Positions 24,735 to 36,478 of a DNA stretch of 64,000 bases are shown here, piece by piece. The stretch spans positions 62,001 to 126,000 of the forward strand of contig LUGG01000013.1 of NCBI GenBank assembly GCA_001683735.1, read 5' to 3'. The notes beneath the pieces are model-generated. The model was given only the letters and a program-made list of their open reading frames with translations. It ran no database searches and was not told the origin of the DNA. The number at the start of each line of letters is the position of its first letter. Position 1 is the stretch's first letter. The stretch is from Grifola frondosa (taxonomy: Eukaryota > Basidiomycota > Agaricomycetes > Polyporales > Grifolaceae). The translations under genes were made by a program, and so were the position numbers.

Positions 24735-25557
24735 TAGTAGATGATGCAGACGATGCTGTATACACAATCATTGACAGAAAATACGGCGAGAAAAATTTCT
24801 AGTGAGTTCAGAATAGCTTGCAGGTGGGCTTCTTCGAATTTATTTTACTGAGGTTGTCATCGCCGTTCTTGCAGACAGTCGGGTGCGGCATTCTCCGTTC
24901 CCACGGTGGACATCCTATTGGCCTCTCTTGCGAGGTTCGAGCCTCTGTAGAAGGAACGACTTCTTCTTCTTATACTAGAGGCTCGTCAGCGAGCCTAAGC
25001 TGCCTAGTGGTGCGACCGTTAACAACTCACCGTGGCTGATGCACAGGCTTGGCACAGGCTGTGCCTTAGGTTATTCCGGTATATGCGTTCATTCATCTTT
25101 GGGTTGCCCATCTACAGCCGCAGTCGCGCACCTTTCCCTCTTGTCATATCAACTACAAACAGCGGAAGATTGTTCAGGATAGTTTGTATGATACGCTCGG
25201 CGTTCTCGTGTATGTACCCGTTACCCTGATGCATCTGGTACAATCCGCTCATTTCAGTTCCTCATGTGTACGGGGAACTTTTGATTGTTTCCTCATATCC
25301 TTGGGGAGCTGATTATGATATATGGTATGCTGGCGTCTTACGTGAACATTGTCACCAGTACTTTGAATGTGGAGCCGCGGCTACTGAGGCGGACATTGCT
25401 CCAAGTTATCTTACTTGATTCGTTGTCTCGGTGCATTGTACGTCCTGTTGCCGCATTCCATTGGGTCAGATGGCGCGGAAATGTCACAGTGCAGATACGA
25501 ATTAATCAGATCGTGAACGCAAGGATATTTCGGTGTGGTGATGTTGTCCTCGAAGGT

Positions 25558-25566
25558 AGATATAAG
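25558..25566 (+). promoter_or_regulatory. TATA box of DUF6533 copy 5
   Basis: AGATATAAG lies 70 bp upstream of the ATG. Confidence 0.6.
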
Positions 25567-25627
25567 AGCATGATCTTCCCTTCTCTGCTGAATATTTCAG
25601 TCCCAAGTCTTTCATATACCTCATATC

Positions 25628-27316
25628 ATGTCATTTGTCAGCATCGAAGAGGATCAGCAACTGTGAGTGATGCCCGCCGCATTATTTCCCCGTCTAATAT
25701 ATTCTATCGCATAGCTTCATCCAAACATGTTGTAATGTATCGGCAACATGTAAGTGATTCATTACAGTCTCGAGTCGTTTTACCATTTCCATTCATCGCA
25801 GCTCTCCTGGTCTGTGAATATCTAATCACGTTTGATCGGGAATATCGACTCGTCTGGAAGCGTCCATTTTCGGTGGCCACCTTAGTATTTTTGCTAGCAA
25901 GATACCCACTTCTTCTAGTGAATATTCTCATTCTTCCAACCATATATCCGCTGTCAACAAGGGTATATCTCTCATCTCACTACTGTAGACTGTGGTTGCC
26001 CACTCATAATTCCCAGTGTTGTTCCGTGTTGAGTTGGTTGACGATATCTTTGACTTTCACCTTTGCTTTTCCTGTGGCCGGTGAGTCCCCATTTGTCATA
26101 TGATATCCCTACTTCTGACGTTCTGACTGGTCATTTTATTCTGTGTAGCATTCTCAAGTCTCCGAGCATATGCCTTGTCTGGTCGTCGATGGCAAATTCC
26201 TTCATTGGTATTCGTCTTGTCACTGGTTCGCGTCGGCATCTCACTGGTTCGCCTTGACATCTGCATTGAGCTTGACGTGTAACTGAAGTGCGACGCATGT
26301 TTCTAGTATGGAAGTGTGCAGCAAGTAGTGGTTGTAGCCCCATCTCCCGTCAATTGCACAACTATCAGTTTGGTCTCACCAGAGCTCACAAACATGTCAG
26401 TGAAATTCATCCGTGTCATTGCAGTTCGTCTACTGATTCCGCATACCATATAGATGTATGTAGTGCCGGCCTCATACTGCTCAAGTGCTCAGCTCACATA
26501 ATACTCGCAGTGGCGTATATAGCGCGTGCGGTAACGATCACTGCGGACATGCTTCTTCTTGTGGTAACTGTACACCAGACGTACTGGAGAAGTCGAGGTG
26601 CTACAGAGGCTAATCTCCGGACTCCATTGCACACTTTGATCTTGAGGGATGGTCAGTATCGATTCCTGCTTTGATATGTGCACCGATCTAATTCACCTTC
26701 ACTAGGTACAATATACTTCTTGTAAGTTACACAAGAGTTGAAATAGGTCTGATGTTATTTAACAACCATGCACCTCATAGAGCCTTGTTGGTCTTGAACA
26801 TTGCGGATATCATATTCATATATTTGGGAGAAACCTTTGTACGTGGATTTGTCTCGCATCCCTGCTGATATTCACTCGTGGGACCTACGTACCATCATCA
26901 GGAATCCTCTCCATATATCGCCTGGTTCATCGATCCGTAAGTTACCGCAATTAATTGCTCTTCATTTTGGTTTCTTTTGATATCCGTGATCGTACAGAAT
27001 AACAGCAATCATCATTTCGCGGTTCATGCTCAATCTCCGCCAAATAAGTACGCCCGTCAACAGCAGTGAAGGTCCAAGTCAGTCCTCGTCGGCTCTGTCG
27101 ATCCGCTTAACAACCTTCATTGAACCTTTCGGCGCACCTCTGGACCACGAATTCTCGTTCTCTTCCATGGACTCTCCTAATGACTTGGACGATGAAGAAG
27201 CTGACCAAGCGACCGAGGACGAGAACACGCTGCGCGGCGGCGAGGAAGTGGTGTCAGGCCTGGCCACCATTCCTGAGTTGTCTGAAGTCAACTCAGTGGT
27301 AGACAATAATGTATAA
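25628..27316 (+). CDS. DUF6533 multi-pass membrane protein, copy 5
   Basis: Exon 1 encodes MSFVSIEEDQQ. Exon 2 ends at an unusual donor context (CAACATGTAAGTG) and joins in frame to exon 3 with CEYLITFDREYRLVWKR, in which Tyr of the signature is replaced by Cys. Later exons give LRAYALSGRRW, VHQTYWRSRGA, TPLHTLILRDG and LNLRQISTPVNSSEG. The tail has one extra residue (SMDSPNDLDDEEADQ) and ends ...SVVDNNV. A block around 26,210-26,270 contains a short in-place repeat (CACTGGTTCGC), adding residues before the intron. All inferred exons are open. It is predicted to be membrane located; the family function is unknown. Confidence 0.83.
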
Positions 27317-27318
27317 GA

Positions 27319-27609
27319 TTATGCTAAACCCGGATTTTGTAGGTAGTTAGGTCGATATTGAATCACGTAGTACGGCCTGTCCATCACCCCGAGAAAAGAA
27401 CACGCGCCAATGTTGGCGACGCTGTTATACCAGACGCCAATGACACACACCGCCAACTCCCAGAGAGTGACAGCAGGCAGAGTATACCGGGGTGAGATCG
27501 TGCACTGAAGCGATATTGCAAATATGAGATACACAGCGGTCGAACCCCGGTCATCGTTCACGGGCTCGACGGCGCTGGAAAAAAACATCTCGAATGGGTC
27601 CGCAAACAC
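27319..27609 (-). other. 3' block of the minus-strand candidate gene, unit 5
   Basis: It encodes NDDRGSTAVYLIFAI and RYTLPAVTLWELAVCVIGV in one open frame and ends 3 bp from the stop of DUF6533 copy 5 on the other strand. Array similarity stops at about 27,610. The TF-derived segment and the normal 5' blocks are missing from this unit. Confidence 0.4.
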
Positions 27610-27639
27610 AAAAGGCGTGGCGGCGTCCAGCCAGACTCA

Positions 27640-29290
27640 GGGAATAGGCTATCAAGACATTTGACATTTTCTTTCGGTTCGTGTGGCATTGCTTCCTCAC
27701 CAATACCTCGTATTTGCTGATATTCATCTGAAGGACTCAGACACATGCAGAAATTGGAGTGCGTCGGGTGTCGCTGTTCATTGCTTTCTTGTCCGCAAAT
27801 CCAGAGCGTCGCGCTGTCTGATGTTTGCGAAGTATTATTTATGAGCGAGGACGTGACTAAGGCGTTCTGGTTGTGAATTACAGCAGAGATGACCGACGGA
27901 GACCTTTGTTACAGGCATACAGCTCTGTATTGATCATCACCTACAATACATTACCATCCCGGGCTGGCGGGAGAAAGAGATAGAACAAGCATCAACGTTC
28001 GCGCCACTAATACTGTACGCGCACCAAGCGAAGGTCTCAGCCAGCTACTGTCTTTCGCAGCGCGCGAGAATTCTTCACACTACATTCGTTCCTACCTCTA
28101 TACGTGTATCGGACTTCAAACTTGGGACGGCATTCTCGATACCCAAACTATGCGAAGACACGTACTACTTGGTCACCATCGCCACTGACCCTGGAGAATG
28201 AAGCTGCACATCCGAGGACCCAACAGGAGATCTCGTTCGTGATGTGCCGAGCTACAAGGTGATGCCTTGCGAATGGCAGGAGCTCGTTGTTAATTTCCAT
28301 CTGCAATAGGGTCTAGCCAGAGAATGTGGAAGGGAATTTCTGGTAACATAAAAGCTGTTCGTGAGGATATGCATGCATGTTACCATCGTGGCACTTACCT
28401 CCCAAACTCCAAATGAGAGGCATTGCGAACAGACCATGTCGTGATTCATGGGCTCCATTGACAGGATTTGTTGGAGTACTAGAAGCATATACTATAAGTT
28501 TGCGTCTCCTGTTGAAAGACTGACTCAGGAAACACGGAGTATGCACTAGTCGAAAGAGTCGTCGATCCAAAGTGCTGGCATACATAAGAGGATGTTATGC
28601 CTGGGGAGCGAGAGCAGGGCACATAACGTAGAACGTCCGGAACACGCTGGCGTGTGTCAAGAGATACGAACGAGAGCTGTGCGACGGCCGTTGACGAAAA
28701 ACCAAGACACGTGAGGAAAACAAAGAAATGAGCATCGAAAGAGATTGAAGTTTCTCAAGAGAAAATCCTGGAAAAATGAGGATCTAAGCCACGAGTCAGA
28801 CGCTGTGCATCAGGGATACGCTGCGGCCAGAGATCGCTGAGCTGGCGTAACAATTCACACTCTGCAGCGCCCGTCAGCTCCTCACGAGAAGTATCCGGGA
28901 AAGGTGCTTACATAAGTGCACACAATGATGGCGTCGACGAGCGGAGCTCAAGAACGTCCAGAAGGCTCCAAGCACGACAAGGTTAACGGCACAGCCGCAT
29001 AGTCCTCCGTTTGCCGCTCAAGGATTGGTATAGTAGACGTTCCCGAGCAGGATGATAGGCTTGAAGCAGGGGCGCGGTGTCACAAATCTGGTCTCGACAT
29101 AGGAGCAAGGCGCCAGTGAGCCTACGAGGACCGTGCGGCAGAGGCTATGTGAGAAACAAGTATGCATACCGCAAGATCGGTAAACGGACAAGTCTTGAGC
29201 CTTGGTCTCTGGTAGACGCGTATGGCCACGTGGAGCGCGTTAGATCGATCGCAGCTAAGTACAAAGATCGCCATCTCCGACTCACTGCCA
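27640..29290 (-). other. Divergent copy of the minus-strand candidate gene
   Basis: This region resembles the minus-strand blocks of other units only distantly. Near 27,980-28,080 it encodes SGANVDACS, matching IANIDACS of the 3' block. Near 29,220 CACGTGGCCATACGCG matches the CACGTGGCAACACGCG of the 5' block, and near 28,990 the codons for NLVVLGAF match NLVVLEKLLG. It lacks the embedded TF segment, so it may preserve the gene order from before that insertion. Stops and frame changes are frequent and no family could be named. Confidence 0.35.
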
Positions 29291-29529
29291 GAGACTAGCA
29301 GCTAGACTGTCCTGGTCATACATACTTGGTACTTCTCACATGATGTTCTTCGCTGTCCACCTTTCTCTAAGCTCGGTTTCGGGAGTGGACGCGGAGAGAA
29401 TGCGCGCGAGGGGAGGATTGATGTCTGGCTCTGTATGACCTGAGTGATGGTGACGACAACAAGGTGGCGGTCAGCCGGAAGAGCGAATATGGGGTGAGGG
29501 TGCTTATCCTTCTAGACGTGAGAGTTGTC

Positions 29530-30885
29530 TGAGTGCGAATGGAAGCAGTGAGTAAGAGTCTTGCGCGGCGACAAGCGGATGGCTACTTACTCGACGCTGG
29601 CGTTGGACATGATCTGCACATTTTTTTTTCTAGAAAAGTTGCCACTCAACTGACAGTGACGACAAGGGACAACGGACCCCTCCTATTAATTACGTACTGG
29701 TTCTTTCCCTTCCCACAATTCGTTCAGGCCCGTCCGCCATCCGCCGTCATTTGCCCGAGGAGCCGTCATACTCGATGGATGTTGCGGGTGACAAAGACTC
29801 CATGCTGGCGACGAGCATGGGCTATAATTTTCCTGAGTGAGCCAAGCGTGACCGTCGCCCTTGCTTATCGCTCTCGATCCCTCCTACACAACCCGTCGCT
29901 GTCCACTTCACCAGGTTCGGGTGGCGTTAGAGTTTGTATTGCATCTGTATGTCATTCCTCTCATGCGCAAGCCTGCTGATGGATTGCATGTGGCATACCA
30001 GATAACACCAGATCCAACTAGATCCCACGCTGTGAACAAGTGGAGGATATATATGTAGCCGACAACCTCGGAGCTCCCTTCGGCTTTATTTGGCTTTGGT
30101 TGCACTCTTCCCCATCCTAGGCTAATCCCCCCTTGTGCGTTCTCTCAACACATGCCATCTTGCACTTCGAAAATCCACCTCGTACCAATGTCTATGCTAT
30201 CGCTCCCTATGCTCTCATCAACGCCATCTCACAGTCCATCTAATTACACTCACCTACTCACACAGTCGTCATCGTATATTTAGCCGACCGTGTTGGGTGC
30301 GTGCGCGCTCGCGTCGTTCTCATCATCTCCACTTCTGTGTGCAGTTTCTCGAAGCTACGTATTCTGCCCTGACTAGTAGCTGACCTGCGCGACGGGGAAC
30401 AGAGATTGCATTGATGTTTATATTCAGCACTGAAGTGCCTTTGCTGGTGTACTCTCATTGTGCAATGTGAGTGGATCACGCGGGCTTCCAGTGATGAACG
30501 ATCACTGCATCCTGACCAATTCTGCCGCACTCGCTAAACTCTAGGCCCCGACTGACTCAGTCGTACAAAGATGTCCCTCACGTAATTACTGTTCCAAGTC
30601 GAATGATCAAAGCTACGTACAAAACATCCGAAGGGCCATGTAAAGTGTTCGCGGCAAGCTCAAATCATTCTATCTTCTTCCCCGCACTGCCTGCAGAGGT
30701 CTCGGCCAGCGTGAATGATTTCTCCGAGGAGCCACCTGTGCCTTGACATCTTACGGTCAGATGGAACTATGTTTGTATGGGACGACGCACGCGCTCTACG
30801 TCTTCCGCGCGTTCCGGCGGGCGACCGTGACGGTCCCTGCTGTTCTCGGCCTTCACCATTGCAATCGCTGTAGCACAAATGGGAC
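29530..30885. repeat. Right arm of the inverted duplication (TF promoter and 5' end)
   Basis: It is a reverse-orientation copy of about 1-1,700, diverged by scattered substitutions and indels. It separates unit 5 from unit 6, so the tandem array up to this point is bracketed by inverted copies of the TF 5' region. Confidence 0.75.
29533..29803 (-). pseudogene. Decayed TF 5' exons
   Basis: From the ATG at 29,803 the reverse strand reads MESLSPATSIEYDGSSGK and then a stop, against MSLSPTTSIDYDGPSGKRRR in the intact TF. Further on, the codons that gave CTNCRKGK have lost their cysteines (TGCACG/ACTGTC replaced), although the following GGAAGGGAAAGAA remains. The zinc cluster is therefore gone and the copy cannot be functional. 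Confidence 0.8.
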
Positions 30886-31480
30886 GACTGGCAACTATCA
30901 TGTGGACCCGTCCGACGTACACTTTCTTGTGCGCAAGAGAGCTTATCAATAGCTTTCGCAGCGTCAAACAATTGCCCCTCAAGCTTGGTCAATTCGAACC
31001 GAGCCCGTTGGAGCTCCTCGTCCTCGTCAGGTATCCCGCGCCGAATAAGGCTGAAGCCAGACGAGGCTTTCCGCCGGGTGTTCGGCGTTTGGCTGATAAC
31101 CAAAGTCGCTCTCAATAAAGGAGCGCAGTTTTTCCTCGTATAATAGAATAGGATCTCACTCGCACTTCTAGCCGCTGGCCCAATGATGACGTACGATTGC
31201 GGGCGACTGTATTTTGCAGATGCGCGTTTTCGGGTGGCTGAAATCCATCATCTGAATTTCTACGCTGTTCGGTACAACATGCAGAGTTGAACTTTGTTCT
31301 TCGCTTGTATATATGTTGTTGCGTGACAGTGGAGCATCGTTGCACTCCGCCGTGGACGCAGCACATCGCTTGACGCATGATTCTGTTGGTCAATGCCAGC
31401 TCGGCTGCGGTCGCCACTGGCTATATTCCTATCTCATCTGGCAAGCTAAGTAAAATTGGAGTTTTCCTGATGTAGCGAGT
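30886..31480. other. Spacer between inverted duplication and unit 6
   Basis: No gene is firmly supported. On the minus strand around 30,920-31,080 an open stretch (EELQRARFELTKLEGQLF) looks coil-forming and may be an exon of the gene that lies to the left of the window in the other duplication arm. Array sequence resumes near 31,475 with GAGTTAACCACTTCCCGTGG. Confidence 0.4.
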
Positions 31481-31948
31481 TAACCACTTCCCGTGGCCGC
31501 TGCACAGGCCATGCCTCAGGTTGTTCCGGCGTATGCGTTCATCCATCGCGGTTGTCCATCTACAACAGCAGTCGTGTACCTTCCCGGCCATCTTGTCGTA
31601 TCAGCTACGAACAGCGGAAGATATTGTGGTTGACCAGATTGTCGCTCATCTTGCTGATGTCGAGGATGGTTCGTATGATCCGGTATTCTCGTATACGTAC
31701 CGGGTATCTTTATGCATCCAGTGAAATTCACTCGTCTCAATTACCCATACATACGGCGAACTTTTGATCGTTTACTCGCATCCTTGGGGACCTAATGGTG
31801 ATATGCTAGCGTCATTAGTGAACACTATCACCAGTGTTTGAATGTGGACCCGCGGCTACTGAGGCGAGAATTGCTGCAAGTTATCTTACTTGATTCGTTG
31901 TCTCGGTACATTGGTACGTCCTGTTCCAGCATTTCGTTCATGTCAGAT

Positions 31949-31957
31949 AGATAAAAG
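31949..31957 (+). promoter_or_regulatory. TATA box of DUF6533 copy 6
   Basis: AGATAAAAG lies 61 bp upstream of the ATG, a variant of the array consensus. Confidence 0.5.
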
Positions 31958-32009
31958 AGCATGATTTCTCCATCGCTGCCAAACCATCTCTTTCGGACTA
32001 CCTCATATC

Positions 32010-33686
32010 ATGTCGTCTGCTGTCAGCGCCGAAGAGGACCAGCAAGTGTGAGTGATCCTTGCCGCAATATTCTCTCATCTAATATATGCTATCGCACAGC
32101 TTCATTACAATATGTTGTAGTGTATCGGTAACCGGTCAGTGGTTCACTTATGGTCTCAAGCCATTATCACATTCCAATTCGTCACAGCTCTCCTGGTCTA
32201 CGAGTACCTCATCACGTTTGATCATGAATATCGACTTGTCTGGAAACATCGATTTTCGGCGGCCACCTTAATATTTTTGCTGGCGAGGTATCCGATTCTT
32301 ATAGAGAGTATTCTCAACGTTCCAACCATATATCCTCTGTCAACACAGGTACAGTTCTTGTTCTATTACTGTAGACTGACTTAGCTCACTCAATTTGCAG
32401 AGCTGTTCTGCATTGATTTGGTTGCAGACAGCTTTTGATTTATTCTTCATTTTGCTTGTGGTCGGTGAGTCCCCATTGGTGATATGATATTCTTACTTCT
32501 GACTCACCATATGTATTCTGTGAAGCATTCTCAAGTCTCCGAGTGTATGCGTTATCTGGTCGTAGATGGCGAATTGCGTCATCGGTATTCATCCTGTCAC
32601 TGGTCCCTGTCGGCATTGCACTGGTGAGCCCTGTCCTCTGCATTGAGGTTGGCATGTAATTGACGTGTGACATATGCTTCTAGTTTACGGATATCCGGCA
32701 AGTAGCGATTGTAGCTCCACCTCCCATCAATTGTACAAATGTCAGTTTGGCTTCACCGGAGCTCGCAAACATGTCAGTGAAATTCGTCTATATCGCTGCA
32801 TCTGGCCCACTGAATCAGAGTGTCATATAGATGTATGTATTGCTATCGGCCTCATACTGCTCAGCTCACGTAATACTCGCAGTGGCATATGTAGCGCGTG
32901 CGACAATAGTGACCGCGGATGTCCTTGTTCTTGCGGTAACTGTATACCAGACGTACTGGAGAAGCCGAGGTGCCGTAAAGGCTACTCTCCGAACTCCGTT
33001 GTACACTTTAATCTTGAGGGATGGTCAGTATCGATTCCTGCCCCGATATATGTACCGACCTGATGAAACTCCGACATCAGGTACAATATACTTCTTGTAG
33101 GTTGCGAATAGTCAAGAAGGCCTGATGTTATTTTAACAGCCATGTGCCTCATAGAGCCTTGTTGATCATCAACATTGCAGATGTTGTATTGCTTTACTTG
33201 GGAGAAACTTTTGTAGGTATATGTGTCTCGAATTCCCGCCCATACTCACTCACGGGACATACGTGCTATCATCAGGAATCTCTCTCGTATATCAACGAGT
33301 TCATCAACCCGTCAGTAACTGTAATGATTGCTCTTCATCATGGTGTCTGTTAATATCTGTGATCATACAGAACAACAGCAATTCTCATTTCACGGTTCAT
33401 GCTCAATCTCCGCGAAATAAATGCGCCCGTCAACGGCAGCGAAGATACAAGTCAGTCATCGTCGGCTTGGTCGATCCGCTTAACAACCTTCATTGGCCCT
33501 TTCGGTGAACCTCTGGACCACGAGCTCGAGTTTCCTTCCATGGATCCTAATGACCTGGACAATGAAGAAACAGACCAAGCGACAGGGGGCGAGAATGCGC
33601 TGCGCCGCGGCGAGGAAGTGGTGTCGGGTCAGGCGAGCATTTCTGGGTTGTCTGAAGTCAGCTCAGTGGTAGAGAACAATGTATAA
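32010..33686 (+). CDS. DUF6533 multi-pass membrane protein, copy 6
   Basis: Exon 1 encodes MSSAVSAEEDQQ. Exon 3 carries YEYLITFDHEYRLVWKH, where the conserved Arg-Glu of the signature is His-Glu and the last Arg is His. The next helix reads FLLARYPILIESIL. Further motifs are LRVYALSGRRW, VYQTYWRSRGA, TPLYTLILRDG, LNLREINAPVNGSED and a tail ending ...SVVENNV. The exons are open and splice sites canonical. The 3' half and everything up to about 34,470 is nearly identical to unit 3, while the 5' half is not, which indicates a mosaic origin. Function unknown; membrane protein by hydrophobicity. Confidence 0.83.
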
Positions 33687-33719
33687 GATCATCCTAAACC
33701 CGAATTTTGTAGGTCGATA

Positions 33720-36032
33720 TTAAATCACGTAGTATAACCTATCCATCACACCGATAAAAGAACACGCGTCAATGTTGGCGCTATTATGCCAGACGCCAGT
33801 GACACTCTCCGCAAACTCCCAGAGAGCGACAGCAGGCAGAGTATACCGGGGGGAGATCGTGCACTGAAGCATGAGCTAACAGTAAAGTGTACGTATTGCA
33901 AGTATGAGAACACTGCGGCCGAATCTGATCGTCGTTCACGGACTCGACCGTAGTACTGGCGACAAACACCTAGAATGGGTCCGCAAACACAAAAGGCACG
34001 GCAGTATCCCTCGATAGCAAGCTTAGGGTGTAATGAGTACGCACGAGATGGGACCGTGGTAAGCCGTCGCATACACGAATGAGCAGCGATTTTCCGCAGA
34101 TGCCGGAGGCGTGAACGCAGTTGATTATAGTCCTTGTGAGTTGAGATGCAAACTGTTGTGGGAACCGAACGGTGCTGTCACGCACCGCCCGCGAGTTGGT
34201 GGTTTTGTACTTTACCGCGAGGAGATCGCGTATTTGCGGAGGGCCGGATGGTGACCTGGGTGAGCAAGCCGTCGCGCACGAGTGAGATCGCAGTAACGAT
34301 TCGGCAATAGCCAAGAGCGGCGGATGCGGTGTGTACGTTATTGACCACTTTGTCACCATGGAGCTTTGAATTGGTCGATAGATATCTATGGATTAAAGTG
34401 ATCGGTTTTGAATACAACAATTCAAATGAGGTGTCAGACCGAGTACGAACCCGTTCCATCTGAGTTCAACGAGCCTTGGATCCGTCGGGACTGCGATACT
34501 TGTTCAGTTCGTGCGATGTCGCCTTTCCCGCAAGGATGCTGCCCAAGAACTGGCATGTGTTCGTTCAATGCAATCTTAGAATACTGTAGATGCAGCACAT
34601 GATAACGCCCTTCTACCGTATGGTCTCTTGTGCAGAACTATGCAAATCCAGAGTGTCAATGTTGTTTACCGTTTGGGATCGTTCAACTTGTGCGGGTGAG
34701 GAAGTGGCCGCGTCGTGCGATGGATGGGGAGAATGATGAACAAATAATCTTCGATTCATATCTCGTATGTAGATATGTCCGTTTGGAATTACCTGTGACA
34801 TGTTCACTGAATCAAGAGGGCTAAAAATACAGATATCAATATTGGCAGCACTAGACGCCCGTCTAATGACCCGACTTAACAGCCCGACAAAGCATACCAC
34901 AATCATCCTGCGTGATATCATACACGAAGCGTCAGCCGAAATACGAATGTAACACACACCACAGTCAAACCCTGGTCGTCATTCATGGTATGAAGCACTG
35001 GCAAGGAGCACCATGAGTGGATGCTCAGATATGGAAAGCGGATCAGTATCAGGTATAGATATTGACTGCAAGCTTAGCATGCAGTGAACGCGAGACAGTC
35101 GTCAATATACAATGGTTATGCGTACGCAGAAGGCGCAGCATGCGGTATGAACTCCGATGATCAGGCGTGAGCACGAGGCTGCCTCGAACACGCTGGGGAG
35201 TAGCGACAGACACGAAACGCAAGATGTGCAATCGCAGTGGATGACCAGTGCCGGACATCTGACGTGACGTTGCGTCATGGCATAAGAAATCGCCATATTG
35301 GTAGCAATGGCAAAGGGATATGGGTACGTACCTGTCGTTAGCAATATGCGGAAGATGGCTGCATAAAACGACGAACGTGATGATAGCACTGACCAGCGGC
35401 GGTTCCAAGCAGCTTCTCCAGCACGACGAGGTTTGCCAGGGTTTGCCTATGCGCATTCAGCACTTTTCGGAATCGACCTTGGATAACTGCGTACTCGTAG
35501 GTGCGAAACTCGTATTCCAGCAGTAGCATATATCAGCCCAAATGCTTCAGTTTTGCATATGTAGTCAAGCAGAGGTGTTGAAGAAGGGATGTGGAGCGCA
35601 GGAGTATGAGCCAGACAGATTCGTGTAAACCGCGCGTGCTTACAGTACGCCCAGCAGTAGTATACGAGATCGAAAAGTGCGGCTGGAAGCACGGGACTGG
35701 CTACTTCAATAGCAAGAGGGCAATAGCCAAGAGCACGGCAACGCAGATCTGAGGGACATGGCGGCTGAGTGCTGACTTAATAGGCCATGAAGTAGGCCCG
35801 GGACCGCGACCTAGTGCTCTATCAAAGCTGCCCCAACACAAGCATGGTACGCTTGATCAAATGGCAGGCAAAATTTGACCCATGAGGGACGTCGAGATGC
35901 AATAATATTCGAGCGAGAGCGAAGAGCGACTCGGAAGAGCTGCAGCAGCCTGCCTGCTACGCTACGGAAGCCCGCGAGTGGTGCCACGTGAAGCACGATC
36001 ATCTAAAATCTCGATGCATGGCCGCCCACTGC
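33720..36032 (-). other. Conserved minus-strand candidate gene, unit 6 (decayed)
   Basis: A stretch at 35,338-35,529 reads LLLEYEFRTYEYAVIQGR and continues in one frame to ANLVVLEKLLG, then a possible 35-bp intron and FRILLTT before the donor GTACGTACC. In unit 3 the same region is open in a different frame, so one of the two is shifted. The block RYTLPAV...GVWHNS is kept near 33,750-33,960. The 5' end is cut by the giant element at 36,033. Family not recognised. Confidence 0.35.
34080..34440 (+). pseudogene. Copy of TF last exon and 3' flank, unit 6
   Basis: It is nearly identical to the shortened copy in unit 3, apart from a small deletion at GAGCAGCGATTTTCCGCAG. It is an orphan exon. Confidence 0.65.
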
Positions 36033-36035
36033 TGG

Positions 36036-36478
36036 CACGGCAGACGTGAGAGGATATTGAGACTCCGCATATTCGATAACTATACGAATGCATATTGTGA
36101 CCTGCCAGTAACAATATGGGGCTAGCGCAAATGTTGAAGTAGGTTCACAATAACCTCATTGTATCATCACTGTCCGCTTAGTTACCAAAAGAATCTTGAA
36201 TTTTTGGAGTGAATTTTCAGAAACAATATGCTTGTTACTAATGTACGCATCAAATCTTGCATATGAGCCACCTCTTTTGTGGCGTAAAACTTGACCCATT
36301 GTGCAAAATATGCAGTCGCAGCATACGTAAAGACACACTCCGGATATATTTGCTCTGCATGTGACATAAGGAAATGCTTTATGATAATTCTGAGTAATTA
36401 AAAATATTTTCGTATGCGATACATTCTAATTGGCATTCAAGATGTGCGTCGAACATATATGTAGCGGTCCACTCAGCG
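36036..36478 (+). repeat. Left terminal inverted repeat of the giant element
   Basis: By eye it differs from the right terminus at two places over about 443 bp: four T instead of five near 36,277, and CGTATGCG instead of CGTGTGCG near 36,411. Small ORFs inside (60-70 residues) are the same in both termini and are not considered genes. Confidence 0.92.

Larger units (their letters stand above)
23732..25005. mobile_element. Composite insertion at the unit 4/5 junction
   Basis: Array sequence stops after GATAGCCGCCCA and resumes at GGTGCGACCGTTAACAAC, which adjoin in uninterrupted units. A 35-bp motif containing GGCTCGAACCTCG...AGAGAGGCCAAT lies at 23,734-23,768 and, inverted, at 24,910-24,945, close to both ends. 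Inside are a fold-back with 83-bp arms and a separate MITE. No open reading frame with recognisable content is present. I read this as a non-autonomous DNA element that has itself been invaded. Confidence 0.55.

Noticed and set aside
24252..24744. ORFs across the fold-back and MITE
   Set aside because: Their apparent similarity on both strands is a result of the inverted arms; composition is that of non-autonomous elements.
24915..24945. GGTTCGAGCC resembling a tRNA T-arm
   Set aside because: No acceptor or anticodon stem fits around it; the motif is the arm of an inverted repeat with 23,734-23,768.
5428..36030. CRISPR or prophage explanation for the regular repeats
   Set aside because: Units are 4.6-5 kb with spliced eukaryotic genes; no short direct repeats with unique spacers and no phage genes.
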